Assembly: GCA_903827245.1 (NCBI GenBank)
Contig: CAIKHO010000030.1
Location: 103,743 to 167,742, forward strand
Length of the DNA stretch: 64,000 nt
From: an uncultured Opitutia bacterium
Lineage (GTDB): Bacteria > Verrucomicrobiota > Verrucomicrobiia > Opitutales > Opitutaceae
Reading direction: 5' to 3'
The notes beneath the pieces are model-generated. The model saw only the letters and a list, made by a program, of their open reading frames with translations. It did not search any database and was not told the origin of the DNA. Positions 1-7,958 of the stretch are shown here, in pieces. The position numbers were made by a program, and so were the translations under genes. Position 1 is the stretch's first letter. The number at the start of each line of letters is the position of its first letter.

Positions 1-96
1 AAGGGACGTTGGTGTTACTCCGAACCGCTGTCTGGGATAATGTCTCGTTGGCCCGTCGCGCCTAAGAAACGCGCGCCCGCTTCGTTATTCTTTATC

Positions 97-789
97 ATGA
101 CACGTTCACTCGCCTTACCCTTAACCCCCACTTCCGTGCGCCGGGACTTTGTCATCGGTGTGCTGGTCGCGTTCATCACCCTCGGAGGAACAGTCGGCCT
201 GGGCGAATGGCTCAAGACTTCCTCCCTCAAGCCCGTCAAAATCGAGGAGCCGAAGCCCTATCAAATGGTAATGCCTCCCATTGAGCCCGATAAGCCGGAG
301 ATCAAAGATCCCGAGGACTCGCCCGCACCGGTCGCCGCGTTGGCACCCCCGATGCAGCCCGATGTTCCTCAGACGATTCAGAGCGATTCCATTGTTCAGC
401 CCATCGAACCTCCCAGCCTGAGCACACTCGCGCCCATCACGGGCCTGATCGCCATTCCCCAGGGACACCTGCCGGCCGGTCCCGGCGGCGGCCAGATCTT
501 CGATCCGTCCCAACTGGACCAACTCCCCACGGCAACCGTGCAGGGCAAGCCCCAATATCCCTTCGCCATGCGCAGTGCCGGCATCACGGGCACCGTCACC
601 GTGGAATTCATTGTCGAAAAGACCGGTTTGGTCCGCGATCCGTTTGCCCTCAAATCCACCCTGCCCGAATTCGAAGCCGAGGCGGTAAAGGCCGTGATGA
701 AATGGAAATTCAAGCCCGGCCTGCGGCAGGGCGCCCCCGTGACCACCCGCATGCGCGTGGATATTGTTTTCAGCCTGAACGAGACCTGA
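97..789 (+). CDS. TonB family energy transducer-like protein
   Basis: The protein has 230 residues from this ATG. An in-frame ATG at 40 would add 19 residues, but the later start puts a short basic N-terminus directly before the membrane segment (about residues 19-40, FVIGVLVAFITLGG), so it is preferred. A proline-rich stretch with EPKPYQMVMPPIEP spans the periplasm. The last 80 residues form a TonB C-terminal domain: YPFAMRSAGITGTVTVEF, then a WKFKPG block and a terminal VDIVFSLNE. TonB proteins pass proton-motive energy to outer-membrane receptors. No exbB, exbD or receptor gene is nearby, so its partner is unknown. The same domain recurs at 59568 and at the end of the sigma factor at 60973. 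Confidence 0.85.
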   Translation: MTRSLALPLTPTSVRRDFVIGVLVAFITLGGTVGLGEWLKTSSLKPVKIEEPKPYQMVMPPIEPDKPEIKDPEDSPAPVAALAPPMQPDVPQTIQSDSIVQPIEPPSLSTLAPITGLIAIPQGHLPAGPGGGQIFDPSQLDQLPTATVQGKPQYPFAMRSAGITGTVTVEFIVEKTGLVRDPFALKSTLPEFEAEAVKAVMKWKFKPGLRQGAPVTTRMRVDIVFSLNET

Positions 790-945
790 CGAGCCCCAGA
801 AAATGGACAGGTTATCAGGAGTGCCATTTCGCGCGCTTCGTGTCTTTCGTGGTTAAATCCGGCGGGATGGTTCGATCCGACGCAAGTGGCAGGGTCTATT
901 ACCTCCTTGATTCCGCACCGCCAAGAAAGGCCCCGTGTCAGCCAT

Positions 946-1686
946 CTAGCCACTGCAGCTCGCGGTTCGGGTGCGGCGGCAGACCAAGAGGACTTCGTGG
1001 ACACCGGCCAGGTCGATCAGGCCGTCCGACAGCTTCAGGCGTTTTTGCAACAGCATGCCCAACGGCAGGCACAGCCAGTTGTACCAGCGGATCGCCGCCG
1101 CCCGGTGCTCGGTCAGCCATTTGACCGCGAAGCCCAGCATGCGCGGGTTGTTCGATTGCATCCCGAACACGGCGCTTTTCTCCACGACCAGCCCGTGGAC
1201 GGCGATCAGAGCCAGCAGCTCGGCGGGGATGTAGCGCCGCGCGTGGCCGACGTAGTCGTCGAACACGGTCCAATGCGCGGGATGCAACGGCACGGAAAAG
1301 ACCAGACAGCCGCCTTCCTTCAGCACGCGGCCCAACTCGCCGAAGACGCGCCGGTCATCCTCGACATGCTCGATCACGTCGAAGGCCACCACGAGGTCGA
1401 AGCTGTGGTCGGCGAACGGGAGCTCGGTGATCTGGCCGGCCCGGGCCAGCCCGCCGCCGGCTTTCAGGCGCGTGATGGCGGGCGGGCTGAGGTCGAGGAA
1501 ATGCGTGCCGGCGAACGGCAGGCGCGGGCGCAGGCCGGGGCCGACTTCCAGCCGCATCGCGGACGAGGGCAGCAGCGCCGAGATCATCGGCCACGTATTG
1601 AAGTGCCGCGGGCTGGTCAGGTAAGTCCGTGACCACAGGGTATCGTAAAACTCGCTGTTTTTCGCAACGAGGCTTTCAGGTTTCAT
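946..1686 (-). CDS. Class I SAM-dependent methyltransferase
   Basis: The protein has 246 residues with a Methyltransf_11-type Rossmann fold. Motif I is the glycine-rich EVGPGLRPRL near residue 48. It is followed by the acidic FLDLSP strand, the ITELPFADHSFDLVVAFDVIEHV segment that in this family places the catalytic pocket, and the LKEGGCLVFSVPLHP post-motif. The C-terminal third (HARRYIPAELL, then WYNWLCLPLGMLLQKRL) resembles methyltransferases of cell-envelope or glycan clusters. The substrate cannot be named. The gene stands alone, facing the TonB gene, with no shared operon. Confidence 0.85.
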   Translation of the reverse strand: MKPESLVAKNSEFYDTLWSRTYLTSPRHFNTWPMISALLPSSAMRLEVGPGLRPRLPFAGTHFLDLSPPAITRLKAGGGLARAGQITELPFADHSFDLVVAFDVIEHVEDDRRVFGELGRVLKEGGCLVFSVPLHPAHWTVFDDYVGHARRYIPAELLALIAVHGLVVEKSAVFGMQSNNPRMLGFAVKWLTEHRAAAIRWYNWLCLPLGMLLQKRLKLSDGLIDLAGVHEVLLVCRRTRTASCSG

Positions 1687-1844
1687 TGGCGGTGCATTCC
1701 GCAGGTCATCAATGAACCGGATGCGGCCGGGCGCCAGTCCTATAATCCCATGCCAAGCCCGATGGTCTCCGATTCATGATTCGAGCTCTGGCGGCCTGCC
1801 CCCGGGATCGGCAGGTCTTTTCACGGTGTGCCGCAAGATCAGCG

Positions 1845-2483
1845 CTAGGACTGGGGGACGACGAGCTTCTCCTTGACCAATTCCGCCCGGATGGCCGATG
1901 CGGCGTCCTTGATGAGCTGCTGCAAGTCGCCGGGGTTCGTACTGGTGGTCGCGGCCGACCAGATCAGACGCTGGCCCGGCGCTTCGTAGATATTGGTCTC
2001 GATCTTCACGATGCGATCCGTGGTGAAGTAGCCGGATTCATAGACGAAGGGGCTCAGGGCATAGGACTGGTTGTAATAGCCGCCGAAGGTCCGATAAGGC
2101 CCGGGATACATCATGCCGGGGACGTAGCTGATCTTGTCCTTGTCCGACACGGGGCGCATCACGACGATGCCATCGACCCCCGACGCCTTGAGGGCCGCCG
2201 AGACCTTGGCAACATCCCTGAGGTCCGATTCCGCTCCCAGCAGCGAATAGCTGGTGATGCATTCCGCGTGAGTGATCTGGGCCTTGAGGGCATCCTCCGC
2301 GGCGCGGCGGGTCACCCCGTCGGGGAAAGTCGCGACGACCATGATCTTATTGAAGCTGATCTTCGAGACATCCGGCGCGGTCCAAGTGTCGACGACCGAG
2401 GTGGAATTGCAGCCGGCAAACAGCAGCAGCGAAAAGGCGAACAGCGCGGATGCGGCGAGAGAAGGGATGGATTTTGTTTTCAA
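1845..2483 (-). CDS. Lipoprotein of unknown function
   Basis: A TTG start at 2483 is chosen because it begins a clean lipoprotein signal (MKTKSIPSLAAS, then LFAFSLLLFAGCNS with lipobox LFAGC). The open frame extends upstream to 2624, but that part reads like noncoding DNA. The mature protein of about 190 residues has alternating strand and helix segments: a strand KIMVVATF, a helix RRAAEDALKAQI, a strand DGIVVMRPV, then a tyrosine- and glycine-rich loop. It loosely resembles DUF4136-type periplasmic lipoproteins, but I cannot assign it firmly. Expected location is a membrane facing the periplasm. Confidence 0.7.
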   Translation of the reverse strand: MKTKSIPSLAASALFAFSLLLFAGCNSTSVVDTWTAPDVSKISFNKIMVVATFPDGVTRRAAEDALKAQITHAECITSYSLLGAESDLRDVAKVSAALKASGVDGIVVMRPVSDKDKISYVPGMMYPGPYRTFGGYYNQSYALSPFVYESGYFTTDRIVKIETNIYEAPGQRLIWSAATTSTNPGDLQQLIKDAASAIRAELVKEKLVVPQS

Positions 2484-2672
2484 GGTTTTAATTCGTGTGC
2501 AGGCAAAGACATTTTTGTCCAACGGCTGCGGGGAAGTTAGGCCCAAATGCCACCTGGGGCCATGGGGTGTTGCCCTAACCCCGATGTTGCGCAGCACGCT
2601 CAGGCCGAACGCGCCGTCAAGCAACGATCACACCACCGTCGGTCAGATCAGGGCGTTCTTTCAACCCCTGTT

Positions 2673-2712
2673 TGTCATTCTGCGCTGGAGCAGCGACCGG
2701 GAGGTCGCGTCC
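2673..2712. repeat. Palindromic repeat family A, half copy
   Basis: This is a single arm of the family-A element (core CTGGAGCAGCGACC then GGGAGGTCGC), itself able to fold as a short hairpin. It lies in the 354-bp divergent gap 2484-2837, in which nothing else was recognised. Other copies lie near 13635, 26273, 33004 and 35945. Confidence 0.7.
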
Positions 2713-2837
2713 CCAATCCCTGCTATTTCCTTGCCCGGGTTCCGCCGCCCTTCAAGCGTGATGGTGATCGCAGGCCGCCGGATCGTTCCGGCGATTTCGC
2801 ATCCTTCCGTTTCCCACGGCGTCATCCCTTGCGTACC

Positions 2838-3803
2838 GTGAATTGCCCCCGTTCCCGTCTATCCCCGAGCCGTTCGCTCCTCCTTCTCCTCGCCGGTTGC
2901 TTTCTCGGCGCGGCCGCGCTGCGGGCCGATGACCGCGTCACCGTCCGGGGCAAGGCGAGCGCCGGGTACATGGCCTGGAAATTCGGTTTCAAAGACAGTG
3001 ACATCAAGAACGAGTCGTATGTCTTCAACCAGGGCCGGTTCTATGGTGGTTCAAACCGCGATGCGGGCCTGGAAAAAGCGCCCTTCCTCGACCTCGCCAA
3101 GTCGCTGGCCGGTGACCTCGCCGGCCAGCACTACTATCCCGCCACAGGGCTCCAGAAAGCCAACCTGCTGATCGTCGTCGACTGGGGCGTGACCACGGTC
3201 GCGAGCAGCACCTACGCGGACATGGCCGTCAACAACTCGCTCGGCGTGGGCAACCTCGACGCCGGCCGCCAGGATACCTTGCACCAGATGGCGACGGACG
3301 AGCGGGCCAAGGGCACCCCGACGCCGGCGGTCCAGATGCTGGACCAAGGCTACGAGATGAGGCGCCTCAATGGCCTGGCCAGCGACGCGGAACTCCAGGA
3401 GCTCGATCAGAAATCGATGAACCAGAGCATCGTCTCGAATGCCGCGCTCGTCGGGTTCGACGACGACCTGCGGGCCGACGACTCCAGTCCCTTCGGCACC
3501 AGCAAGGGGGCGATGTTGCGCGCCTTCATGAGCGACGAGCGTTACTTCATCGTGCTGAATGCCTACGATTGCCAGGCGTACCTGAAAACCAAGCAGCTCA
3601 AGCTGGTCTGGAGCCTGCGCCTCAGCGCCCGGGCGCTCGACGGGGATTTCCGCGGGAGCGTCGGCCGCATGATCGCCGCGGCCCGTGACGATTTTGGCCG
3701 CCAGACCGACGGCGTCGAAATCAAGCGGCCCGCGGAAAAGCCGGCCCGCATCGAGCCCGGCGCCGCCGAGGTGTTCCCGCAGGACACCGGCCGCTCGAAG
3801 TGA
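2838..3803 (+). CDS. Exported protein of unknown function
   Basis: A GTG start at 2838 is chosen because it gives a signal peptide (MNCPRSRLSPSRS, then LLLLLAGCFLGAAALRA) directly before the mature region; the frame is open further upstream but looks noncoding. LLAGC could be a lipobox, so the product may be a lipoprotein. The mature part (about 290 residues) shows no family I can name. It has a strand-like LLIVVDWGVTTV segment, a helical DAELQELDQKSM region, and a C-terminal block RYFIVLNAYDCQAYL that continues into the helix-rich end. It is divergent from the lipoprotein at 1845 and convergent with the Rieske gene at 3824. Confidence 0.7.
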   Translation: MNCPRSRLSPSRSLLLLLAGCFLGAAALRADDRVTVRGKASAGYMAWKFGFKDSDIKNESYVFNQGRFYGGSNRDAGLEKAPFLDLAKSLAGDLAGQHYYPATGLQKANLLIVVDWGVTTVASSTYADMAVNNSLGVGNLDAGRQDTLHQMATDERAKGTPTPAVQMLDQGYEMRRLNGLASDAELQELDQKSMNQSIVSNAALVGFDDDLRADDSSPFGTSKGAMLRAFMSDERYFIVLNAYDCQAYLKTKQLKLVWSLRLSARALDGDFRGSVGRMIAAARDDFGRQTDGVEIKRPAEKPARIEPGAAEVFPQDTGRSK

Positions 3804-3823
3804 CGGGCGGGGCGGACTGCGGT

Positions 3824-4258
3824 TCAGAGTTCCACGACGAGGTAGTTTTGCTCGATGGAGACGGGATACGTCTCCGCCACATACGGTCCGGGCACCAGAT
3901 CGGGCGCAGGAGGCTTAAGGTTTTTTCCGGCGACGACCGCGACCTCGTAGTTTTTCACGCGCACCCCCTTGGGATCGAACCAGGACTGGCCGGTCCGGAC
4001 ATCGAACTCCCAGCCGTGCCAGGGACAGCGGAGGATCTCCCCTCCCCGGCTCATCTCATAGTGTCCCGGGCCCGCCGAGCTGATGCAGCTACCGAGCGGC
4101 CCTTCGCAGAGGGCGCCGCCCTGGTGCGGGCAGCGGTTGCGCAGCGCGAAAAATTCGCCGCCGAGATTGAAGATGCCGATGCTCCTTCCGGCCACGTCCA
4201 CGAGTTTTCTCCCCCCGGGGGGAATTTCCGCAACCGTGCCCACCACGTGCTTGGTCAT
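3824..4258 (-). CDS. Rieske [2Fe-2S] domain protein
   Basis: The protein has 144 residues. Both halves of a Rieske cluster site are visible: CPHQGG (Cys-x-His) in the first half and CPWHGWEF (Cys-x2-His) about 40 residues later. It has no catalytic oxygenase domain, so it is a ferredoxin-type electron carrier or the separate Rieske component of an oxygenase. The ATG at 4258 follows the stop of the upstream amidohydrolase by two bases (TGA-AC-ATG), which implies translational coupling. It is the last gene of the four-gene operon 7710-3824. A longer open frame in the same phase runs back to 5083 but overlaps the amidohydrolase and is not coding there. Confidence 0.88.
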   Translation of the reverse strand: MTKHVVGTVAEIPPGGRKLVDVAGRSIGIFNLGGEFFALRNRCPHQGGALCEGPLGSCISSAGPGHYEMSRGGEILRCPWHGWEFDVRTGQSWFDPKGVRVKNYEVAVVAGKNLKPPAPDLVPGPYVAETYPVSIEQNYLVVEL

Positions 4259-4260
4259 GT

Positions 4261-5328
4261 TCAATTGGTTTTCAGCCCGTACAACGCGCAGGCGTTGTCG
4301 TGCCGGATGGCCTGGCGCACCCCGGCCGGCAGGATCGACGGTAGCGCGTGGTCGGGGCTGTCGAAGTCCCAGTGCGGATAATCCGACGAAAACAGCAAGT
4401 GGTCGTTCATCCCGAGGTGTTCGAGCATCGCCGTGAACTGGGCGGGCTCGGGCGGCTCCTCGATGGGCTGGGTCGTGAGCCAGAAATGACGCCGGAAATA
4501 CTCCGAAGGTTTGAGCCGCAGGCGGGGCGTTTCCGCGCGGAGATGCTTCCATGACCGGTCGAGACGCCACAGCAGCGGCGCGATCCAGCCCAGCCCGGCT
4601 TCGATGAAAACAATCTTCAGGTCCGGAAACTCCTCGAACACGCCCTCGCAGATCAGGCTGATCAGCTGGGCTTGGAAGGTCTGGCTCATGCCCGTGTGAT
4701 ATTCCAAATAGTACGCCGGCCAGCCCGCGCCGGAGATCGGAAACCCGCCCGCCCAGCCGCCGAAATGCAGCCCGATCGGCAACCCGCGCTCCGCGGCCGC
4801 GCCCAGGACCGGCCAGTACTTGCGCTGGCCGAGCGGCAGGCTGGTGCGGGACGGAATCAGCACCTGCACAAAGCGCCGGTCCGATCCGTGACGCGCGATC
4901 TCCGCCACCGCCAGCGGCGCATCCTCGAACGGCACGAGCAGCGAGGCGCGCAGGCGCGGCTCCGGCTCCAGCCACTCGGCGATTTGGCAGGCATTCGCCG
5001 CCGTGGCCATCGCGGCATCGTACTCCCGCTCCTGGTTGCGGATCGTGATCAGGGTGTTCAGGACCCCGATGTCGATAGGCCACGCATCGAGCAGCTGCCG
5101 CCGGAGAAAGTTCAGGTCGGATCCGGGCGGACCGCCCGTGGGGGGCCAGGTATCCGTGCGCGAGGCAAACGGCATCGCCTTCGGATAAAAATCGCCCGGC
5201 AGCTGTCGCCGCCCGAACTCACGGTGATACTCCTGCCATTTTTTCGGCAGATAGGGCATCAACGCCTCGGCGGTGATCGTGTTGTGGATGTCGCAGTCCA
5301 CCAGGCGCGTGAGGGAAGCCGTGCTCAT
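4261..5328 (-). CDS. Amidohydrolase family protein (ACMSD-like), copy 2
   Basis: The protein has 355 residues with the TIM-barrel amidohydrolase-2 pattern: metal-binding VDCDIHN at the N-terminus, PIGLHFGGWAG in the middle, IVFIEAGLGWIAPLLWRLD, and SSDYPHWDFDS near the C-terminus with the catalytic Asp. Relatives are metal-dependent decarboxylases and hydrolases of cyclic or aromatic acids. Its start overlaps the stop of the preceding paralogue by four bases (ATGA), so the pair is probably co-translated. The two copies are diverged paralogues, suggesting two substrates or a hetero-oligomer. The substrate is unknown. Confidence 0.87.
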   Translation of the reverse strand: MSTASLTRLVDCDIHNTITAEALMPYLPKKWQEYHREFGRRQLPGDFYPKAMPFASRTDTWPPTGGPPGSDLNFLRRQLLDAWPIDIGVLNTLITIRNQEREYDAAMATAANACQIAEWLEPEPRLRASLLVPFEDAPLAVAEIARHGSDRRFVQVLIPSRTSLPLGQRKYWPVLGAAAERGLPIGLHFGGWAGGFPISGAGWPAYYLEYHTGMSQTFQAQLISLICEGVFEEFPDLKIVFIEAGLGWIAPLLWRLDRSWKHLRAETPRLRLKPSEYFRRHFWLTTQPIEEPPEPAQFTAMLEHLGMNDHLLFSSDYPHWDFDSPDHALPSILPAGVRQAIRHDNACALYGLKTN

Positions 5329-6380
5329 GGTTCAAACCGGTACACCGCGCGGGCATTCTCGCATTTGATCCTGGTCGCAAAGGCCGGGGACAGGAATTCG
5401 AGTTCGGTCACCGCCCGGTCCTCGCCATGGGCATGGGGATAATCCGAGGCGTATAGCAGGATCGAGTCGCTGCCCAGCTGGGCGACCACCTCGCGGAGCT
5501 GCTGCGCGTCGTCCGGGGCGTCGAATGGCGCGGTCGTCAGCCGGACATGGTCCCGCACATACTCCGATGGCAGGCGCCGGACCCACGGGATCTCGCGGCG
5601 CAGACCCTTCCAGTTCTTGTCCAGCCGCCACAGCATCGGCGGCAGCCAGGCGACGCCGGCCTCGATCAGGACCAGCCGCAAATCCGGGAACGTGTCGAAG
5701 AGGCCGCCGGCCACGATGCTGATGAGCTGCGTCTGAAATACACCGGTCATGCCGGCATACTCCTCCAGATAAAACGACGGCCAGCCCACCGGCGTCGGGG
5801 GATTGCCCGGGGCGCCGCCAAAATGAAGGCCCACAGGCAGGCCGTGGCGGGCGGCCGCGGCAAACAGCGGGCGGAAATTGCGCGAGCCGTACGGCTCGGC
5901 GGAACGCACGGGCAGCAGGACCTGCACAAAGCCGGGGCGGCCCGACATCCGGTCGATCTCGGCCGCGGCCAGCTCGGGAAACTGCGACGGCACCACGATG
6001 GAGGCGCGGAGCCGGGGATCGCGCGCCAGCCATTCGGCGGCGATCCATTCGTTCAGCGCGGACGCGACCGCCGCCGCCGCGTCGGGATTGTGCAGCGTCT
6101 CAACCGCGCAGTCGTAGTTGAGGATCGCCCACTGCAGTTCCGGCCGCGCGTCCAGCACGTCGCGCTGCAGGTATTCTACTTTCGACGCCGGGATCTCGTC
6201 CTTGATTGTGGCCGCGGCCGCCACCGCTCGGGCCGAATACCACCGGTCCACCGGGCCCTTAAAACCGGTCTGCGCGATTTGTTCGCGCCAATAGTCCGAC
6301 AGGTATGGGAGCAGCGCCGCGATGCCGGGCAGCACGGCGTGGACGTCGCAATCGATGAGGGAAGGTCGCACGGAGCCCAT
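5325..6380 (-). CDS. Amidohydrolase family protein (ACMSD-like), copy 1
   Basis: The protein has 351 residues from the ATG at 6380, one base after the TGA of the GH63-like gene; the reading frame is open further upstream but would overlap that gene. Motifs parallel those of the downstream copy: LIDCDVHAVLPG, PVGLHFGGAPG, LVLIEAGVAWLPPMLWRLD and YASDYPHAHGED. The conserved Asp-x-His, His and Asp metal and catalytic positions are all present, so it should be active. Tandem placement with copy 2, and the shared EAG-W-P-LWRLD block, point to an old gene duplication. Confidence 0.87.
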   Translation of the reverse strand: MGSVRPSLIDCDVHAVLPGIAALLPYLSDYWREQIAQTGFKGPVDRWYSARAVAAAATIKDEIPASKVEYLQRDVLDARPELQWAILNYDCAVETLHNPDAAAAVASALNEWIAAEWLARDPRLRASIVVPSQFPELAAAEIDRMSGRPGFVQVLLPVRSAEPYGSRNFRPLFAAAARHGLPVGLHFGGAPGNPPTPVGWPSFYLEEYAGMTGVFQTQLISIVAGGLFDTFPDLRLVLIEAGVAWLPPMLWRLDKNWKGLRREIPWVRRLPSEYVRDHVRLTTAPFDAPDDAQQLREVVAQLGSDSILLYASDYPHAHGEDRAVTELEFLSPAFATRIKCENARAVYRFEP

Positions 6381-6381
6381 G

Positions 6382-7710
6382 TCAGGAAATCGTCTCCGGC
6401 ACGCACCAGAACAAGGTGACCGCCGCCGTCCAGGAGAAATCGCTGCCGCCATAGCCCTCGCCGGTCAGCGGGTTGAAGTACTCGCGAAATCCCCCGCGCG
6501 CGATCAGCGACCGGGTGGAATGGCGAAGCGCCGTCGGTGGCGCCGCGTGTCCCGCCTCGGCCAGGCCCTGGGCAATCAGCCAGTTCATGTGGGGCCACAC
6601 CGGCCCGCGCCAGTAGCGCTGCGGCTCGAACTCGGGCGCGTCAGGATGGGTCGACGGCAGGCCCTGCGGGACACGCGCCAGCCAGTCGTTGCAGCCGGCC
6701 AGGAGGCGGCGGTCGACTTCCACGGAGTGCGCGACCCGGCCGTACCAGGCGAGAAATGTGGAGTGCGTACGGGCCTCGAGCAGCCGTCCGGTGCGGGTGT
6801 CGCGCGAGACATAGACGCCGGACTTTTCCGACCATAAGCCGGCCAGGGCCCGCCGCGAACGGTCCGCCGCCGCGCCCATCTCCTCGGCCGCGCCGGGTTC
6901 GTCGTGACGGTGGCAAAGCTCCGCCAGGTCGTCCGTCGCGCGCAGGAGGATCGTGTTGAGCCCGAAATCCGCGACGCGGTATGGGCATTCGGCATAAATC
7001 CGCGCCGGATCGAATTTCGTCTGCCGGAAGAAATCCATCAGGTAGACGTAACGATCGTAGTCTGCCTGCCGCGGCCGCCGCGCGGCATCGACAAACCCGG
7101 TGTCCCGCCGCGCGTACGCGCGCGAGGTCGGCGGCACCGCGGCGAGCGGCTCATCCCAGGCCGGGCTGTTGTCGAGACCGGACTCCCACGGGTGAAAGGT
7201 CGCCACCAGTCCGGTCCCCTCCGGATCGCGATCGCGGAACCACCACCGGTGCCACGCGAGCAACTTCGGGAGGAGTTGCGCCACCGCGCGCTTCGCCAGG
7301 TCTGGGTCCGCTGCGCGTTCGCTCATCATCCGCACCATCGTGGCCGCGAGTGGGGGCTGGGAAATACTGCTGGTCGGGGGATGATGCCGGTCTGCGGTGC
7401 CCCACTCGCCCGGCCCGGGAAAATAGGTGTCGGCCGGAACATGGAAGACAATGTGCGGCAGCAGGCCGCTGTCCCATTGGCCCTCAAAGAGCCGGTCCAG
7501 CTCCCGCCAGGCCCGGGATTCGTCAAATGTCATCCAGCCGAGCGCGACCACGGCGGAATCCCAATTCCACTGGAAGGGATACAGCCCCGGGGACGGAACG
7601 GTGTAGCCGCCGCGGTCGTTCTGCGCGAGCACCCGGCGCGCCCGCTCCCGCCACCCGGCCGCATCGGCCATGGTTGCATCCGGGGGCGTTGCTTGGGCTG
7701 AAGGCGTCAT
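6382..7710 (-). CDS. GH63-like glycoside hydrolase (glucosyl/mannosylglycerate hydrolase type)
   Basis: The protein has 442 residues forming one (alpha/alpha)6 barrel. Landmarks are YPFQWNWDS (about 44-52), HPWESGLDNSP (173-183), RYWRGPVWPHMNW (365-377), FREYFNPLTGEGYGG (408-422) and SDFSWTAA. By eye D180 and E410 sit where glucosylglycerate hydrolases of this clan have their catalytic acid and base. There is no signal peptide, so it acts in the cytoplasm, as expected for a compatible-solute hydrolase. It opens the four-gene operon with the amidohydrolases and the Rieske protein, an unusual combination. An in-frame ATG 13 codons later is an alternative start. Confidence 0.82.
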   Translation of the reverse strand: MTPSAQATPPDATMADAAGWRERARRVLAQNDRGGYTVPSPGLYPFQWNWDSAVVALGWMTFDESRAWRELDRLFEGQWDSGLLPHIVFHVPADTYFPGPGEWGTADRHHPPTSSISQPPLAATMVRMMSERAADPDLAKRAVAQLLPKLLAWHRWWFRDRDPEGTGLVATFHPWESGLDNSPAWDEPLAAVPPTSRAYARRDTGFVDAARRPRQADYDRYVYLMDFFRQTKFDPARIYAECPYRVADFGLNTILLRATDDLAELCHRHDEPGAAEEMGAAADRSRRALAGLWSEKSGVYVSRDTRTGRLLEARTHSTFLAWYGRVAHSVEVDRRLLAGCNDWLARVPQGLPSTHPDAPEFEPQRYWRGPVWPHMNWLIAQGLAEAGHAAPPTALRHSTRSLIARGGFREYFNPLTGEGYGGSDFSWTAAVTLFWCVPETIS

Positions 7711-7797
7711 GCCGTGCAGGGGTTTCCGGAAACGTCCTTCGGCGGGCCGTTTTCCACAAGATAATGTTGGGGAAATGTCAGTAATGGTATGTTTTGC

Positions 7798-7854
7798 GTT
7801 TGTAGTCCCGGCTTCAGCCGGTCCGAAATTCCGGCTGAAGCCGGAACTACAAAC
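7798..7854. repeat. Palindromic repeat family B, full copy
   Basis: A near-perfect inverted repeat with arms GTTTGTAGTCCCGGCTTCAG and its complement, separated by a short loop. It lies in the divergent gap between the GH63-like and sigma factor genes. A second copy is at 22449. Confidence 0.85.
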
Positions 7855-7958
7855 GGGGAGCCCTCAATACGTACCACCGCCCGTCCGCGCGGCTGCTGCT
7901 GGTCGGCATTCAAGATTTTATGTCGGATTTGCACCGGCGGCGGCGTTATTCTTGTTGA

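Noticed and set aside
4259..5083. The upstream part of the long minus-strand frame that ends with the Rieske protein
   Set aside because: It overlaps the well-supported amidohydrolase in another phase and has no domain; only the part from 4258 downwards is coding.
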